A stretch of DNA of 64,000 bases from the NCBI GenBank assembly GCA_000161775.1, contig GG704596.1:1697593-1761592 (forward strand), written 5' to 3'. This DNA is from Ruegeria lacuscaerulensis ITI-1157. GTDB taxonomy: Bacteria; Pseudomonadota; Alphaproteobacteria; Rhodobacterales; Rhodobacteraceae. Both the position numbers and the translations under genes were made by a program. The notes under the pieces were generated by a model, which saw only the letters and a list, made by a program, of their open reading frames with translations, searched no databases and was not told the DNA's origin. This document shows, piece by piece, positions 25,496 through 34,471 of this stretch. Positions within the stretch are counted from its first letter, which is position 1, and each line of letters opens with the position of its first letter.

Positions 25496-26803
25496 ATGTC
25501 GCGTGAATACCTGAAGAAGGCCACCCTGACCGCACAATCCCACGCGTCCGAGGTGCATGACACGGTCAAGACCATCTTGGCCGACATCGAGGCCGGCGGC
25601 GACGCCAAGGCGTTGGAATACGCGGCCAAGTTCGACAAGTTCGACGGCAACGTGCTGATGACGCCCGAGGAAATCGAGGCTGCCTGCGCCCGGGTGCCGG
25701 AAAAGCTCAAGGCCGACATCCGCTTTGCCCAGGACAACGTCCGCCGATTTGCCGAGGCGCAGAAGGCCACCGTGTCGGATGTGCAGCTGGAAATCGTGCC
25801 GGGCTTCATCGCGGGGCAGAAGGCCATCCCGGTCGATGCGGCGGGCTGCTATGTGCCCGGCGGACGGTACAGCCATGTCGCCAGCGCCATCATGACCGTG
25901 ACCACCGCCAAAGTGGCGGGGTGCCGTCACATCACCGCCTGTTCGCCGCCCCGCCCGGGCGAGGGCGTCGCCCCCGCGATCGTCTACGCCGCCCATATCA
26001 GTGGCGCTGACAGCATCCTGGCCATGGGGGGCGTGCAAGGCGTGGCCGCCATGACCTATGGCCTGTTCGGGCTGCCGCGCGCCAACATCCTTGTGGGGCC
26101 GGGCAACCAGTTCGTGGCCGAGGCCAAGCGCATTCTGTACGGCAAGGTCGGCATCGACATGATCGCCGGCCCGACCGACAGCCTGATCCTGGCGGATGCC
26201 ACGGCCGACCCCTTCGTCGTGGCCACCGATCTGGTCAGCCAAGCCGAGCATGGCTACAACTCGCCCGTCTGGCTGGTGACCGATGACCGCGATCTGGCGA
26301 ACCGGGTGATGGAGCTGGTCCCGACCCTGATCGCCGATCTGCCCGAGCTGAACCGCGACAACGCCGCCGCCGCCTGGCGCGACTATGCCGAGGTGATCCT
26401 GTGCGCGGACCGTGAAGAGATGGCCGCGTGTTCCGACGACTACGCCCCCGAGCATCTGACCGTGCAGGCCGCGGATCTGGATTGGTGGCTGGATCGGCTG
26501 ACCTGCTATGGCTCGTTGTTCCTGGGCGAAGAAACGACCGTGTCCTATGGCGACAAGGCCACCGGCACGAACCACGTCCTGCCCACCTCGGGCGCGGCCA
26601 GCTATACCGGCGGGCTGAGCGTGCACAAATACATGAAGATCGTCACCTGGCAGCGGGCCACGCGCGAGGGTTCGAAACCCATCGCCGAGGCGACCGCGCG
26701 GATTTCGCGGCTGGAAGGGATGGAGGGCCATGCCCGAGCCGCCGATGTGCGTCTGGCGAAGTATTTCCCGGACGAAAAATTCGACCTGACCGCAGATGGA
26801 TGA
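25496..26803 (+). CDS. hpsN: (R)-DHPS 3-dehydrogenase HpsN (sulfolactate-forming)
   Basis: This 435-residue histidinol-dehydrogenase homolog is HpsN-like. HpsN oxidises the primary alcohol of (R)-dihydroxypropanesulfonate with NAD+ in two steps to (R)-sulfolactate. DAAGCYVPGGRYSHVAS, LVGPGNQFVAEAKR, the metal/catalytic segment SQAEHGYNSP and TGGLSVHKYMK are present. No histidine biosynthesis genes adjoin; a TRAP importer, two further alcohol dehydrogenases and sulfopyruvate decarboxylase do. That context favours HpsN over HisD. The gene overlaps hpsO by 8 bases. Confidence 0.88.
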   Translation: MSREYLKKATLTAQSHASEVHDTVKTILADIEAGGDAKALEYAAKFDKFDGNVLMTPEEIEAACARVPEKLKADIRFAQDNVRRFAEAQKATVSDVQLEIVPGFIAGQKAIPVDAAGCYVPGGRYSHVASAIMTVTTAKVAGCRHITACSPPRPGEGVAPAIVYAAHISGADSILAMGGVQGVAAMTYGLFGLPRANILVGPGNQFVAEAKRILYGKVGIDMIAGPTDSLILADATADPFVVATDLVSQAEHGYNSPVWLVTDDRDLANRVMELVPTLIADLPELNRDNAAAAWRDYAEVILCADREEMAACSDDYAPEHLTVQAADLDWWLDRLTCYGSLFLGEETTVSYGDKATGTNHVLPTSGAASYTGGLSVHKYMKIVTWQRATREGSKPIAEATARISRLEGMEGHARAADVRLAKYFPDEKFDLTADG

Positions 26804-27557
26804 CCCCCGCGACCTGTTCGATCTGACCGGCCGGGTGGCCTGCGTCACGGGCGCCAGTTCGGGTCTGGGCCGGCGCGTTGCGCAGGTGCTGGCGGCTGCG
26901 GGCGCGCGGGTGGTGGGCGTTGCCCGCCGGGCCGAGGCACTGGCCGAGTTGCAGGCCGAGATCGGTTCAAGCGCTGCAGTGGTCGCAGGTGACGTGGCCG
27001 ACCGAAGTGGCTTGCCATCGCTGGTCGAACAAATCTCGGCCCCGTTCGGCGCGCCGGATATCGTGGTTCATGCCGCCGGGGTGAACACGCGACAGGCCGC
27101 CGATGACGTCACGCCCGAAGGCTGGGACGCGACGCTGGGCCTGAACCTCGGCGCGCCGTTCTTCCTCAGCCAGGCCATGGTGCCGGCGATGAAGGCGCGG
27201 GGTTGGGGCCGGATCGTGAATTTCGCCTCGCTGCAGACGACGCGGGCCTTTCCCGGCGGGATCGCCTACGGGGCCAGCAAGGGCGGGATCGCACAGCTGA
27301 CCCGCGCCATGGCCGAGGCCTGGTCACCGCACGGGATCACCGCCAACGCCATCGGGCCGGGCTTCTTTCCGACCGAGCTGACGCAGGCGGTGTTCGATGA
27401 CCCCGCCCGCGCGGCCCGCAACGCGGCGCAGACCTGCATCGGTCGCAATGGCCGCATGGAGGATATCGACGGGCCGATCCTTTTCCTGTGCTCGCAGGCA
27501 TCCGACTATGTCACCGGGCAGATCCTGATGGTTGACGGGGGGTTCACGGCGAAATGA
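26796..27557 (+). CDS. hpsO: SDR-family DHPS 2-dehydrogenase HpsO
   Basis: This 253-residue classical short-chain dehydrogenase has the NAD(P) loop VTGASSGLGRRVAQVL near residue 17, the catalytic Ser in NFASLQT and YGASKGG (Tyr/Lys) near 156. In the DHPS pathway HpsO and HpsP act on C2 and together convert the S enantiomer to the R form used by HpsN. Its ATG overlaps the hpsN stop region, and its own end overlaps hpsP as ATGA, so translation is coupled. Gluconate-5-dehydrogenase-like naming is the alternative from sequence alone. Confidence 0.83.
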   Translation: MDDPRDLFDLTGRVACVTGASSGLGRRVAQVLAAAGARVVGVARRAEALAELQAEIGSSAAVVAGDVADRSGLPSLVEQISAPFGAPDIVVHAAGVNTRQAADDVTPEGWDATLGLNLGAPFFLSQAMVPAMKARGWGRIVNFASLQTTRAFPGGIAYGASKGGIAQLTRAMAEAWSPHGITANAIGPGFFPTELTQAVFDDPARAARNAAQTCIGRNGRMEDIDGPILFLCSQASDYVTGQILMVDGGFTAK

Positions 27558-28534
27558 AAGCTCTGGTTTACGAAGGTGTCGAACACTTGGTCTACCGCGA
27601 CGTGCCGGACGCCGCGCCGCGGCCCGGCGAGCACCTGATCCGGGTCGAGGCCGCTGGGATCTGCGGGTCCGACATGCATGCCTATCTGGGCCATGATGCA
27701 CGCCGCCCGGCGCCCTTGATCCTGGGTCACGAGGCGGCGGGAACAGTGATCGGCGGCCCCAAGGACGGAACGCGGGTCACGATCAATCCTCTGGTGACAT
27801 GCGGGCAGTGTCCGGCCTGCAAGGCAGAGCGCGAAAACCTGTGCCCCGACCGTCAGATCATCTCGATGCCCCCGCGCGAAGGCGCCTTTGCCCAATATGT
27901 TTCGATGCCCTGGGACAATCTGGTCGAGGTGCCGGACCATGTACCCTTCGCCAAGGCCGCCCTGGCCGAGCCGCTGGCCGTCAGCTGGCATGCCGCGCGC
28001 CTTGCGCTCGAGGCGCTGCACCCGGCGATGGAGCGCCGTGCGCTGGTGATCGGGGGTGGGGCGATCGGCCTTGCGGCGGCGCTGGCGCTGCGGGCGATGG
28101 ATGTCGTGGATGTGACCATCGTCGAACCCAACGACCTGCGGCGGACGTTCCTGCAAGGGCTGGATTGCGCCAAGGTCGTATCCGAAGCGCAAGGCGACTT
28201 CCCGATCGTGGTCGATGCCGTGGGCTTTGCCGCCACCCGTGCTGTGGCCTCGGAACGGGCCCGGCCGGGCGGGGTCATCGCGCATGTGGGCCTGGGCGAG
28301 GACACCGGCAGGCTGGACGTGCGGCGCATGACTTTGCAAGAGATCACCTTCATCGGAACCTACACCTATACCGCGCAGGATTTCCGCCAGACCGCGCAGG
28401 CCATCTTTGACGGCGCGCTGGGCCCTCTGGACTGGATCGAAGAACGCGATCTGGCCGATGGCGCTCGGGCCTTTGCCCAGCTACGCTCGGGCGAGGTCGC
28501 GGTTCCGAAAATCGTGCTGTCCCCTTGGGCCTGA
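27554..28534 (+). CDS. hpsP: Zinc alcohol dehydrogenase, DHPS 2-dehydrogenase HpsP
   Basis: This 326-residue medium-chain dehydrogenase has the catalytic-zinc segment GICGSDMHAY and GHEAAG, a structural-zinc loop CGQCPACKAERENLC, and the coenzyme motif VIGGGAIGLAAALAL near residue 162. It is the second C2 dehydrogenase of the DHPS racemising pair. Its location directly after hpsO with a 4-base overlap is the main reason for the specific call; otherwise it would be a sorbitol- or galactitol-dehydrogenase-like enzyme. Confidence 0.83.
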   Translation: MKALVYEGVEHLVYRDVPDAAPRPGEHLIRVEAAGICGSDMHAYLGHDARRPAPLILGHEAAGTVIGGPKDGTRVTINPLVTCGQCPACKAERENLCPDRQIISMPPREGAFAQYVSMPWDNLVEVPDHVPFAKAALAEPLAVSWHAARLALEALHPAMERRALVIGGGAIGLAAALALRAMDVVDVTIVEPNDLRRTFLQGLDCAKVVSEAQGDFPIVVDAVGFAATRAVASERARPGGVIAHVGLGEDTGRLDVRRMTLQEITFIGTYTYTAQDFRQTAQAIFDGALGPLDWIEERDLADGARAFAQLRSGEVAVPKIVLSPWA

Positions 28535-28556
28535 CTACCCAGAACTGGAGGTAACC

Positions 28557-28967
28557 ATGTATAAGAAAATTCTTGTTCCCATGGCGCTTGATCATGGCAT
28601 TTCGCCGCAAACGCTCGAGATCGCCCGCGCCTTGGGCGGCGGATCCGCCGAGATCGTGGCGCTGCATGTCTATGAGATGCCGCATGGCTCGGTCAGCGTC
28701 TATCTGGACAAGGACGTCGTGGCCGAAGGCTTTGCCCGGGCCCGCGAAGTCCTGATGGAAAAGCTGAAAGGCCTGCCGGATGTAAAGCCCGAACTGGTCA
28801 AGGGCCACACCGCGCGCACCATCATCGACTATGCCAACGACCACGGATTCGATTGCGTCGTCATCGGCTCGCACCGGCCCGGACTGACCGATTATTTCCT
28901 TGGCTCCACCGCGTCGCGCGTGGTGCGGCATGCAAAATGTGCCGTCCACGTCCACCGCAGGGCCTGA
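28557..28967 (+). CDS. Universal stress protein in the sulfonate operon
   Basis: This 136-residue UspA-type protein runs from YKKILVPMALDHG to VVIGSHRPGLTDYFLGSTASRVVRHAKC, which keeps the ATP-binding G-2x-G-9x-G-S pattern. TGGAGGT lies before the ATG, 22 bases after hpsP. As with TRAP-linked Usp proteins of the TeaD type, it may modulate HpsKLM uptake, but this is inferred from position only. Confidence 0.88.
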   Translation: MYKKILVPMALDHGISPQTLEIARALGGGSAEIVALHVYEMPHGSVSVYLDKDVVAEGFARAREVLMEKLKGLPDVKPELVKGHTARTIIDYANDHGFDCVVIGSHRPGLTDYFLGSTASRVVRHAKCAVHVHRRA

Positions 28968-29016
28968 CCCGTCCATCGCGCCCTCGGCGCCCCAACCCAG
29001 GAACAGAAGTTTCGAC

Positions 29017-29523
29017 ATGAACATAGACAAGAAGATCACCGAAGATCTGGTGGCCAACGACATCTCGTTCGTCACCACGGTGCCGTGCAAGCAACTGGCC
29101 GGCGTCATCGCCGAGATCGACGCCCACGACGCCATCTTTCACATCCCCTCGAACAAAGAGCACGAAGGCATGGGCCTGTGCGCCGGGGCCTTTATGGGCG
29201 GCAAACGCCCCGCGATCATCATGCAGAACACCGCGATCGGGGTCACGATCAACACGCTGGCGACGCTGATCCAGTATTACCGGATGCCGCTGCCGATGCT
29301 GATCTCGTACCGGGGCGAGCTGCGCGAGCCCATCGCCTGCCAGGTCGAGATGGCCGTTCACACAAAGGCCCTGCTGGCGCAGATGCACATCCCGACCTAC
29401 CATTTCCACCATCAACAGGACGTGGCCGAACTGGACGCGATCCTGAAATACACCTTCATGTGCAACAAGCCCGTCGCGATCCTGACCGACGCAAATTTCT
29501 GGGGAGGCTACGGCGACCAATGA
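29017..29523 (+). CDS. comD: Sulfopyruvate decarboxylase subunit alpha
   Basis: This 168-residue protein is the N-terminal (Pyr) half of a split thiamine-diphosphate decarboxylase. With ComE it converts sulfopyruvate to sulfoacetaldehyde and CO2. PSNKEHEGMGLCAGAFMGGK near residue 44 holds the conserved Glu that contacts the cofactor. The length matches the methanogen and roseobacter ComD. It overlaps comE by 4 bases (ATGA). The setting after the DHPS dehydrogenases supports the catabolic rather than coenzyme M role. Phosphonopyruvate decarboxylase is the nearest alternative. Confidence 0.87.
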   Translation: MNIDKKITEDLVANDISFVTTVPCKQLAGVIAEIDAHDAIFHIPSNKEHEGMGLCAGAFMGGKRPAIIMQNTAIGVTINTLATLIQYYRMPLPMLISYRGELREPIACQVEMAVHTKALLAQMHIPTYHFHHQQDVAELDAILKYTFMCNKPVAILTDANFWGGYGDQ

Positions 29524-30074
29524 TCCGTTCTGAAATCCTGAAGGAAATCGCCCCGATCCTGCGTGACCAACTGGTCGTGTGCAATATCGGCATCCCCAGC
29601 CAGGAACTGCATGCCATCGACGATCAGCCCACCAATTTCTACATGCTGGGCACGATGGGGCTGGCCTCGAGCATCGGTCTGGGGCTGGCGCTGGCCCAGC
29701 CGAAACCGGTGATCGTCATTGACGGCGACGGCTCGATCCTGACCAATCTGGGGACGCTGCCGACCATCGCCAACAACGTGGCCGACAACTATATCCTGCT
29801 GATCATCGACAACGGCTCGTATGGCTCGACCGGCGATCAGCCGACCTATGCGGGGCAGAAGACCTCGCTGGCCAAGATGGCCGAGGCGGCGGGCTGCGAG
29901 CGCGTGATCGAATGCCAGGCCGAAGAGACCGGCCGCGTGCTGCAAGAGGCGCTGGACGCCCGCCAGATGACCATCATCGTCAGCAAATGTGAAAGCGGAA
30001 ACGCCAAGATGCCGCCGATCACGATGGACCCGGTCGTCATCCGCGACCGCTTCATGAAGGCCGTTCAGGCCTGA
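29520..30074 (+). CDS. comE: Sulfopyruvate decarboxylase subunit beta
   Basis: This 184-residue protein is the cofactor-binding half of the enzyme. The thiamine-diphosphate/Mg motif appears as DGDGSILTNLGTLPTIANN, and IDNGSYGSTGDQPTY is the typical following strand. The ATG overlaps the comD stop; the open frame further upstream belongs to another reading phase of comD. The product, sulfoacetaldehyde, would need Xsc, which is not encoded in this window. Confidence 0.88.
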   Translation: MIRSEILKEIAPILRDQLVVCNIGIPSQELHAIDDQPTNFYMLGTMGLASSIGLGLALAQPKPVIVIDGDGSILTNLGTLPTIANNVADNYILLIIDNGSYGSTGDQPTYAGQKTSLAKMAEAAGCERVIECQAEETGRVLQEALDARQMTIIVSKCESGNAKMPPITMDPVVIRDRFMKAVQA

Positions 30075-31186
30075 TGGGCGCAAGCGCTATCCACAGCGCC
30101 GAAGATGCCCGCCGGCTGGCCCGGCGGCGTCTGCCGTGGATGGTGTTTGACTATATCGACGGGGCCGCCGGGTCCGAGGCCGGAGCCCGGCGCACCCGCG
30201 CGGCGCTGGACGCGATGACCCTGCGGCCCCGGATCCTGCGCGATGTCAGCAGCCGGTCACTGGCAGCCCGCGTGTTCGGGCAACCGGCCGACAGGCCCTT
30301 CGGCATCGCGCCCATGGGCATGTGCAACCTGTCCGCACCGGGCGCCGACCTGATGCTGGCGCGGCTGGCGGCGCAATACGGGGTGCCGCTGGGCGTTTCC
30401 ACGGTGGCCTCGACACCGATGGAGGCGCTGATCGAAGAGGCCCGGGGCCATGCCTGGTTTCAGCTGTATTTCAGCGGCGATGGCAGCGGCACGTTCAAGC
30501 TGGTCGATCGGGCAAAGGCTGCGGGCTACAAGACCCTGATCCTGACGGTTGACGTGCCCGAAGTCGGCCGCCGCCCGCGCGAACTGCGCCACGGCTTCCG
30601 CATGCCGTTCCGGATCGGGCCGCGGCAGTTTCTGGATTTTGCGCTGCATCCGCGCTGGTCGATCTCGACCCTGCTGCAGGGCAAGCCGCAGATGGCGAAT
30701 TTCCTGATGGAGGGGTTCGCGTTCGACCGCACCGAAAGCCGTGCAAAGGCCGATTGGGATACGCTGGCGCGGTTGCGCGACCGGTGGCCGGGCAAGCTGG
30801 TGGTCAAGGGCGTGCTGGATGTCGAGGACGCGGTTGCGCTGCAGGCGGCCGGAGTCGACGCCATCCAGGTCTCGAGCCACGGCGCCCGCCAGTTGGAAAG
30901 CGCACCCGCGCCGATCTCGGTCCTGCCGCAGATCCGCGCGGCGGTCGGCGACGACTATCCGCTGTTTTATGACAGCGGCCTGCGGTCCGGCGAAGATGCG
31001 CTCAAGGCGCTGATGGCAGGTGCTGATTTCCTGTTCTTCGGGCGTGTCCTGCAATTCGCCATCGCGGCGGGCGGCGAGGCCGGTTTGCACAGGTTGTGGG
31101 AAGTGCTGTCCGAAGAGATGGACATCGCCATGGCCCAGATCGGCGTCACCTCGCTGCGCGGTGTACGAGGTGGCCGGGGCGAGTGA
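30074..31186 (+). CDS. FMN-dependent alpha-hydroxy acid dehydrogenase, candidate sulfolactate dehydrogenase
   Basis: This 370-residue protein belongs to the lactate/glycolate oxidase family. It has MVFDYIDGAAGSE, FGIAPMGMCNL, YFSGDGSG, the base-bearing segment VSSHGARQLESAP (family SNHGGRQLD) and the FMN loop YDSGLRSGEDALKALMAGADFLFFGR. It is the last gene of the sulfonate operon and overlaps comE by 1 base. HpsN makes sulfolactate and ComDE needs sulfopyruvate, so this enzyme best fills the missing oxidation, the role named SlcD in Roseovarius work. That assignment rests on gene order, not on a diagnostic motif. Confidence 0.8.
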   Translation: MGASAIHSAEDARRLARRRLPWMVFDYIDGAAGSEAGARRTRAALDAMTLRPRILRDVSSRSLAARVFGQPADRPFGIAPMGMCNLSAPGADLMLARLAAQYGVPLGVSTVASTPMEALIEEARGHAWFQLYFSGDGSGTFKLVDRAKAAGYKTLILTVDVPEVGRRPRELRHGFRMPFRIGPRQFLDFALHPRWSISTLLQGKPQMANFLMEGFAFDRTESRAKADWDTLARLRDRWPGKLVVKGVLDVEDAVALQAAGVDAIQVSSHGARQLESAPAPISVLPQIRAAVGDDYPLFYDSGLRSGEDALKALMAGADFLFFGRVLQFAIAAGGEAGLHRLWEVLSEEMDIAMAQIGVTSLRGVRGGRGE

Positions 31187-31188
31187 AA

Positions 31189-31213
31189 GACCGGCGCGCC
31201 GAACGCGCCGGTC
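31189..31213. terminator. Stem-loop between the sulfonate operon and tpa
   Basis: GACCGGCGCG pairs with CGCGCCGGTC around CCGAA, a perfect 10-base stem between converging stops. No T-tract follows on the plus strand; on the minus strand a short CTTTC follows. It may act on both transcripts. Confidence 0.6.
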
Positions 31214-31228
31214 GGTCGTCAGACGCCG

Positions 31229-32620
31229 TCAGCCGAACACGCGACCCAACGCGCCATCGACCGCGTCGGTGATCTGGTCGATATCGTCGGCCGTCGCGAT
31301 CAGCGCGGGCGAGAAGCACAGCGTGTTGTTCTTGCCCGGAACCGAGCGGTTTGTGACGCCGATGATCACGCCCTGCGCCATGCAGTCGGCCACGACCGCC
31401 TGAGCCAGTTTCTCGTTCACCGGTTCCTTGGTCGCACGATCCGCCACCAGTTCGGCCCCCAGGAACAGGCCCTTGCCGCGCACGTCGCCGATGACTTTGT
31501 GCTTGTCCATCAGCGCCCGCAGGTTGCCCATCATGCGATCCCCCATCGCGGCGCAGTTGGCCAGCAGGTTTTCATCCTCAATGATGCGCATGTTCTCGAT
31601 CGCCGCCGCCGGGCCTGCCGTGCAGCCGCCAAAGGTCGAGATGTCGCGGAAATAGTTCATCGGGTCGTCGGCATTGTCCTTGAACATGTCAAAGACTTCC
31701 TCGGTGGTCACCATGCAGGCAATCGCCGCATAGCCCGAGGCCACGCCCTTGGCCATGGTCACGAAATCGGGCTTCACGCCGTATTGCTGGTACCCGAACC
31801 ATGTGCCGGTGCGACCCACGCCGCAGACGACCTCGTCGATATGCAGCAGGATGTCGTATTTCTTGCAGATCTCCTGCACGCGCTGCCAATAGCCCTCGGG
31901 CGCTTCGATCACGCCGCCGCCGGCGGTTACCGGTTCAAGGCACAGCGCGCCTACGGTGTCGGGGCCTTCGCGCAGGATCACGGCTTCGATTTGATCGGCC
32001 GCCCATTCGCCGAAATTCTCCTCGGGTGCGCCGTCCAGTTCGTGCTTGCGGTATTCCATGCAGTGCGGAACGCGCACGAAATCCGGCGCAAAGGGGCCAT
32101 ACTGCGCGTTGCGCTCGTCCTGACCGCCCGCCGACATCGCCGCCAGGGTCGAGCCGTGATAATCGCGGTCGCGATACAGGATCTTGGTCTTCTTGCCGCC
32201 GTATTTCTTGTGGGCGATTTGGCGGACCATTTTGAACGCCTTCTCGTTCGCCTCGCTGCCCGAGTTGGTGTAGTAGACCCGGCTCATGCCCGGCATCTTT
32301 TCGATCAGCTTTTCGGCAAAGATCGCGCCGGGGATCGAGCCCGCAGACTGCGCGAAGTAGCACAGCTTCATCAACTGGTCGTAGACGGCCTTGCAGATGG
32401 ATTCGCGGCCATAGCCCACGTTCACCGTCCATACGCCGCCCGAGACGGCATCCAGGTGTTCCTTGCCCTTCTGGTCCCAGACGCGCATGCCCTTGCCTTC
32501 GACGATGATGCGCGGATCGTTCGTCTCGAACGGCTTGTGCTGGATCAGGTGGTGCCAGATATGGGCGCGGTCGGCCTCGACCACGCGGGAAAGATCGTTT
32601 TCGTTGAACGTGCCGTCCAT
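31229..32620 (-). CDS. tpa: Taurine:pyruvate aminotransferase
   Basis: This 463-residue class III PLP aminotransferase starts MDGTFNENDLSRVVEADRAH, a pattern I associate with roseobacter Tpa. It moves the amino group of taurine to pyruvate, giving sulfoacetaldehyde and alanine. YYTNSGSEANEKAFKMVR, HIDEVVCGVGRTGTWF and TMAKGVASGYAAIACMV (Schiff-base Lys) are intact. AAAGGACATGTC precedes the ATG. Sulfoacetaldehyde is also the product of ComDE, so the two operons converge on one metabolite. No tauABC, tauR or xsc is present here. Confidence 0.82.
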   Translation of the reverse strand: MDGTFNENDLSRVVEADRAHIWHHLIQHKPFETNDPRIIVEGKGMRVWDQKGKEHLDAVSGGVWTVNVGYGRESICKAVYDQLMKLCYFAQSAGSIPGAIFAEKLIEKMPGMSRVYYTNSGSEANEKAFKMVRQIAHKKYGGKKTKILYRDRDYHGSTLAAMSAGGQDERNAQYGPFAPDFVRVPHCMEYRKHELDGAPEENFGEWAADQIEAVILREGPDTVGALCLEPVTAGGGVIEAPEGYWQRVQEICKKYDILLHIDEVVCGVGRTGTWFGYQQYGVKPDFVTMAKGVASGYAAIACMVTTEEVFDMFKDNADDPMNYFRDISTFGGCTAGPAAAIENMRIIEDENLLANCAAMGDRMMGNLRALMDKHKVIGDVRGKGLFLGAELVADRATKEPVNEKLAQAVVADCMAQGVIIGVTNRSVPGKNNTLCFSPALIATADDIDQITDAVDGALGRVFG

Positions 32621-32842
32621 GACATGTCCTTTCAGTAAGACGCGACGCGCGGGAATCACGATGCCCGGCGGGCGCGGATGAACCAGATACCGCAGATCAG
32701 CCCGAAAGCCCGGTACGCAGTAGGGCCAGATTACCCGATCGCGTAGCTCCAGTATATTCGCCGCACGTAGTTTTACGGGTTTGTTTTGCGGCAACCTTTG
32801 TGCTCAATACGAAAAATCCGACGATTTGGGGAGGAGAGGCGG

Positions 32843-34471
32843 ATGGCGACCCACAACATCTATCAGCGCGATCTGGACAAATGCCCGGCCAATTTCACGG
32901 CCCTGTCCCCGCTCAGCTATATCGAGCGGACGGCGGCCGTTTACCCGGACTATCCGGCCGTGGTCTATGGCGACCGGCGCTATAGCTGGGCGCAGACCTA
33001 TGCGCGCTGCCGCCGGTTGGCCAGTGCGCTGGCCGCGCGTGGGGTGGGCACGGGCGATACGGTGTCGATCATCGCCGCCAACATCCCCGAAATGTACGAG
33101 GCGCATTTCGGCGTACCCATGGCAGGCGCGGTGCTGAACGCCATCAACACAAGGCTGGACGCGCCGATCATCGCCTTCATCCTGAACCACGCCGAATCCA
33201 AGGTGCTGCTGGTCGATCCCGAATTCTCGGGCGTGGTGAAACAGGCGCTGGAGCAGGTGGATCACGACATTCTGGTGATCGACATCGAGGATCCCAGTTT
33301 CGACGGCGGTGAGAAACTGGGCGCGCTGACCTATGACGACCTGCTGGCCGAGGGCGACCCGGAATTCGACTGGTCTCTGCCCGCCGATGAATGGGACGCG
33401 ATCACGCTGAACTATACCTCGGGCACCACCGGCAACCCCAAGGGGGTGGTCTATCATCACCGTGGCGCGGCGCTGAACGCCACCTCGAACATCCTGACCT
33501 GGGGCATGCCGCAGCATTCGGTCTATCTGTGGACGCTGCCGATGTTCCACTGCAACGGCTGGTGTTTTCCGTGGACCATGGCCGCGAACGCGGGCACGTC
33601 CGTCTGCCTGCGCGCGGTGCGGGACGCGCCGATCTACCGCGCCTTCCGGGACGAGAAGGTCACCCATTTCTGCGGCGCGCCCATCGTTCTGAACATGCTG
33701 GCCAACGCGCCCGATCACCTCAAGGATTTCGGCCATGAAATCAAGGTGATGACCGCAGGCGCCCCGCCGCCTGCCGCGGTGATCGCCGCGATGGAGGGAA
33801 TGGGCATCGAGGTCACCCATGTCTATGGCCTGACCGAGACCTACGGCCCGTCGGTCGTGTGCGCGTGGAAGGACGAATGGAACGACAAACCCGCCGAGGA
33901 ACGCGCCGCGCTCAAGGTGCGGCAGGGGGTGAAATACGTTGCCCTGTCGGGGCTGATGGTGGCTGATCCGGAAACGCTCGAACCGGTGCCGGCCGATGGC
34001 GAGACCATGGGCGAGATCTTCATGCAGGGCAACATCGTGATGAAAGGGTATCTCAAGAACCCCGAGGCCACGCGGAAAGCCTTCCGCGGCGGCTGGTTTG
34101 CCTCGGGCGATCTGGGGGTGATGCATCCCGACGGCTATATCGCGCTTAAGGACCGGTCCAAGGATATCATCATCTCGGGGGGCGAGAACATCTCGTCGGT
34201 TGAGGTCGAGGATATCCTCTACAAGCACCCCGCCGTGATGGAGGCCGCCGTGGTCGCCAAACCGGACGAGAAATGGGGCGAGACGCCTTGCGCCTTTGTC
34301 GAGCTGAAGCCGGGCGCCGAGGCGACCGAGGCCGATCTGATTGCGTTCTGCCGCGACCACATGGCCCATTTCAAGGCACCCAAGACGGTGGTGTTCGGCC
34401 CGCTGCCTAAGACATCGACGGGCAAGATCCAGAAATTCAAGCTCAGGGAACAGGCGCGGGCGTTGGGCTAG
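32843..34471 (+). CDS. dmdB: AMP-dependent acyl-CoA ligase, DmdB-type 3-methylmercaptopropionyl-CoA ligase
   Basis: This 542-residue ANL-superfamily ligase activates a short acid to its CoA ester. It has the AMP motif YTSGTTGNPKGVVYHH near residue 191, VYGLTETYG, WFASGDLGV, the hinge KDRSKDIIISGGENIS and the C-terminal lysine in TSTGKIQKFKL. Length and sequence style match DmdB of Ruegeria, which starts demethylated DMSP (methylmercaptopropionate) breakdown. Medium/short-chain acyl-CoA synthetase is the safe alternative. GGGGAGGAG precedes the ATG. It is divergent from tpa across 222 bases. Confidence 0.82.
   Translation: MATHNIYQRDLDKCPANFTALSPLSYIERTAAVYPDYPAVVYGDRRYSWAQTYARCRRLASALAARGVGTGDTVSIIAANIPEMYEAHFGVPMAGAVLNAINTRLDAPIIAFILNHAESKVLLVDPEFSGVVKQALEQVDHDILVIDIEDPSFDGGEKLGALTYDDLLAEGDPEFDWSLPADEWDAITLNYTSGTTGNPKGVVYHHRGAALNATSNILTWGMPQHSVYLWTLPMFHCNGWCFPWTMAANAGTSVCLRAVRDAPIYRAFRDEKVTHFCGAPIVLNMLANAPDHLKDFGHEIKVMTAGAPPPAAVIAAMEGMGIEVTHVYGLTETYGPSVVCAWKDEWNDKPAEERAALKVRQGVKYVALSGLMVADPETLEPVPADGETMGEIFMQGNIVMKGYLKNPEATRKAFRGGWFASGDLGVMHPDGYIALKDRSKDIIISGGENISSVEVEDILYKHPAVMEAAVVAKPDEKWGETPCAFVELKPGAEATEADLIAFCRDHMAHFKAPKTVVFGPLPKTSTGKIQKFKLREQARALG

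Noticed and set aside
25496-26803. Histidinol dehydrogenase (hisD)
   Set aside because: Sequence is HisD-like, but the gene lies in a sulfonate transport and oxidation operon with no histidine genes; HpsN explains the context better.
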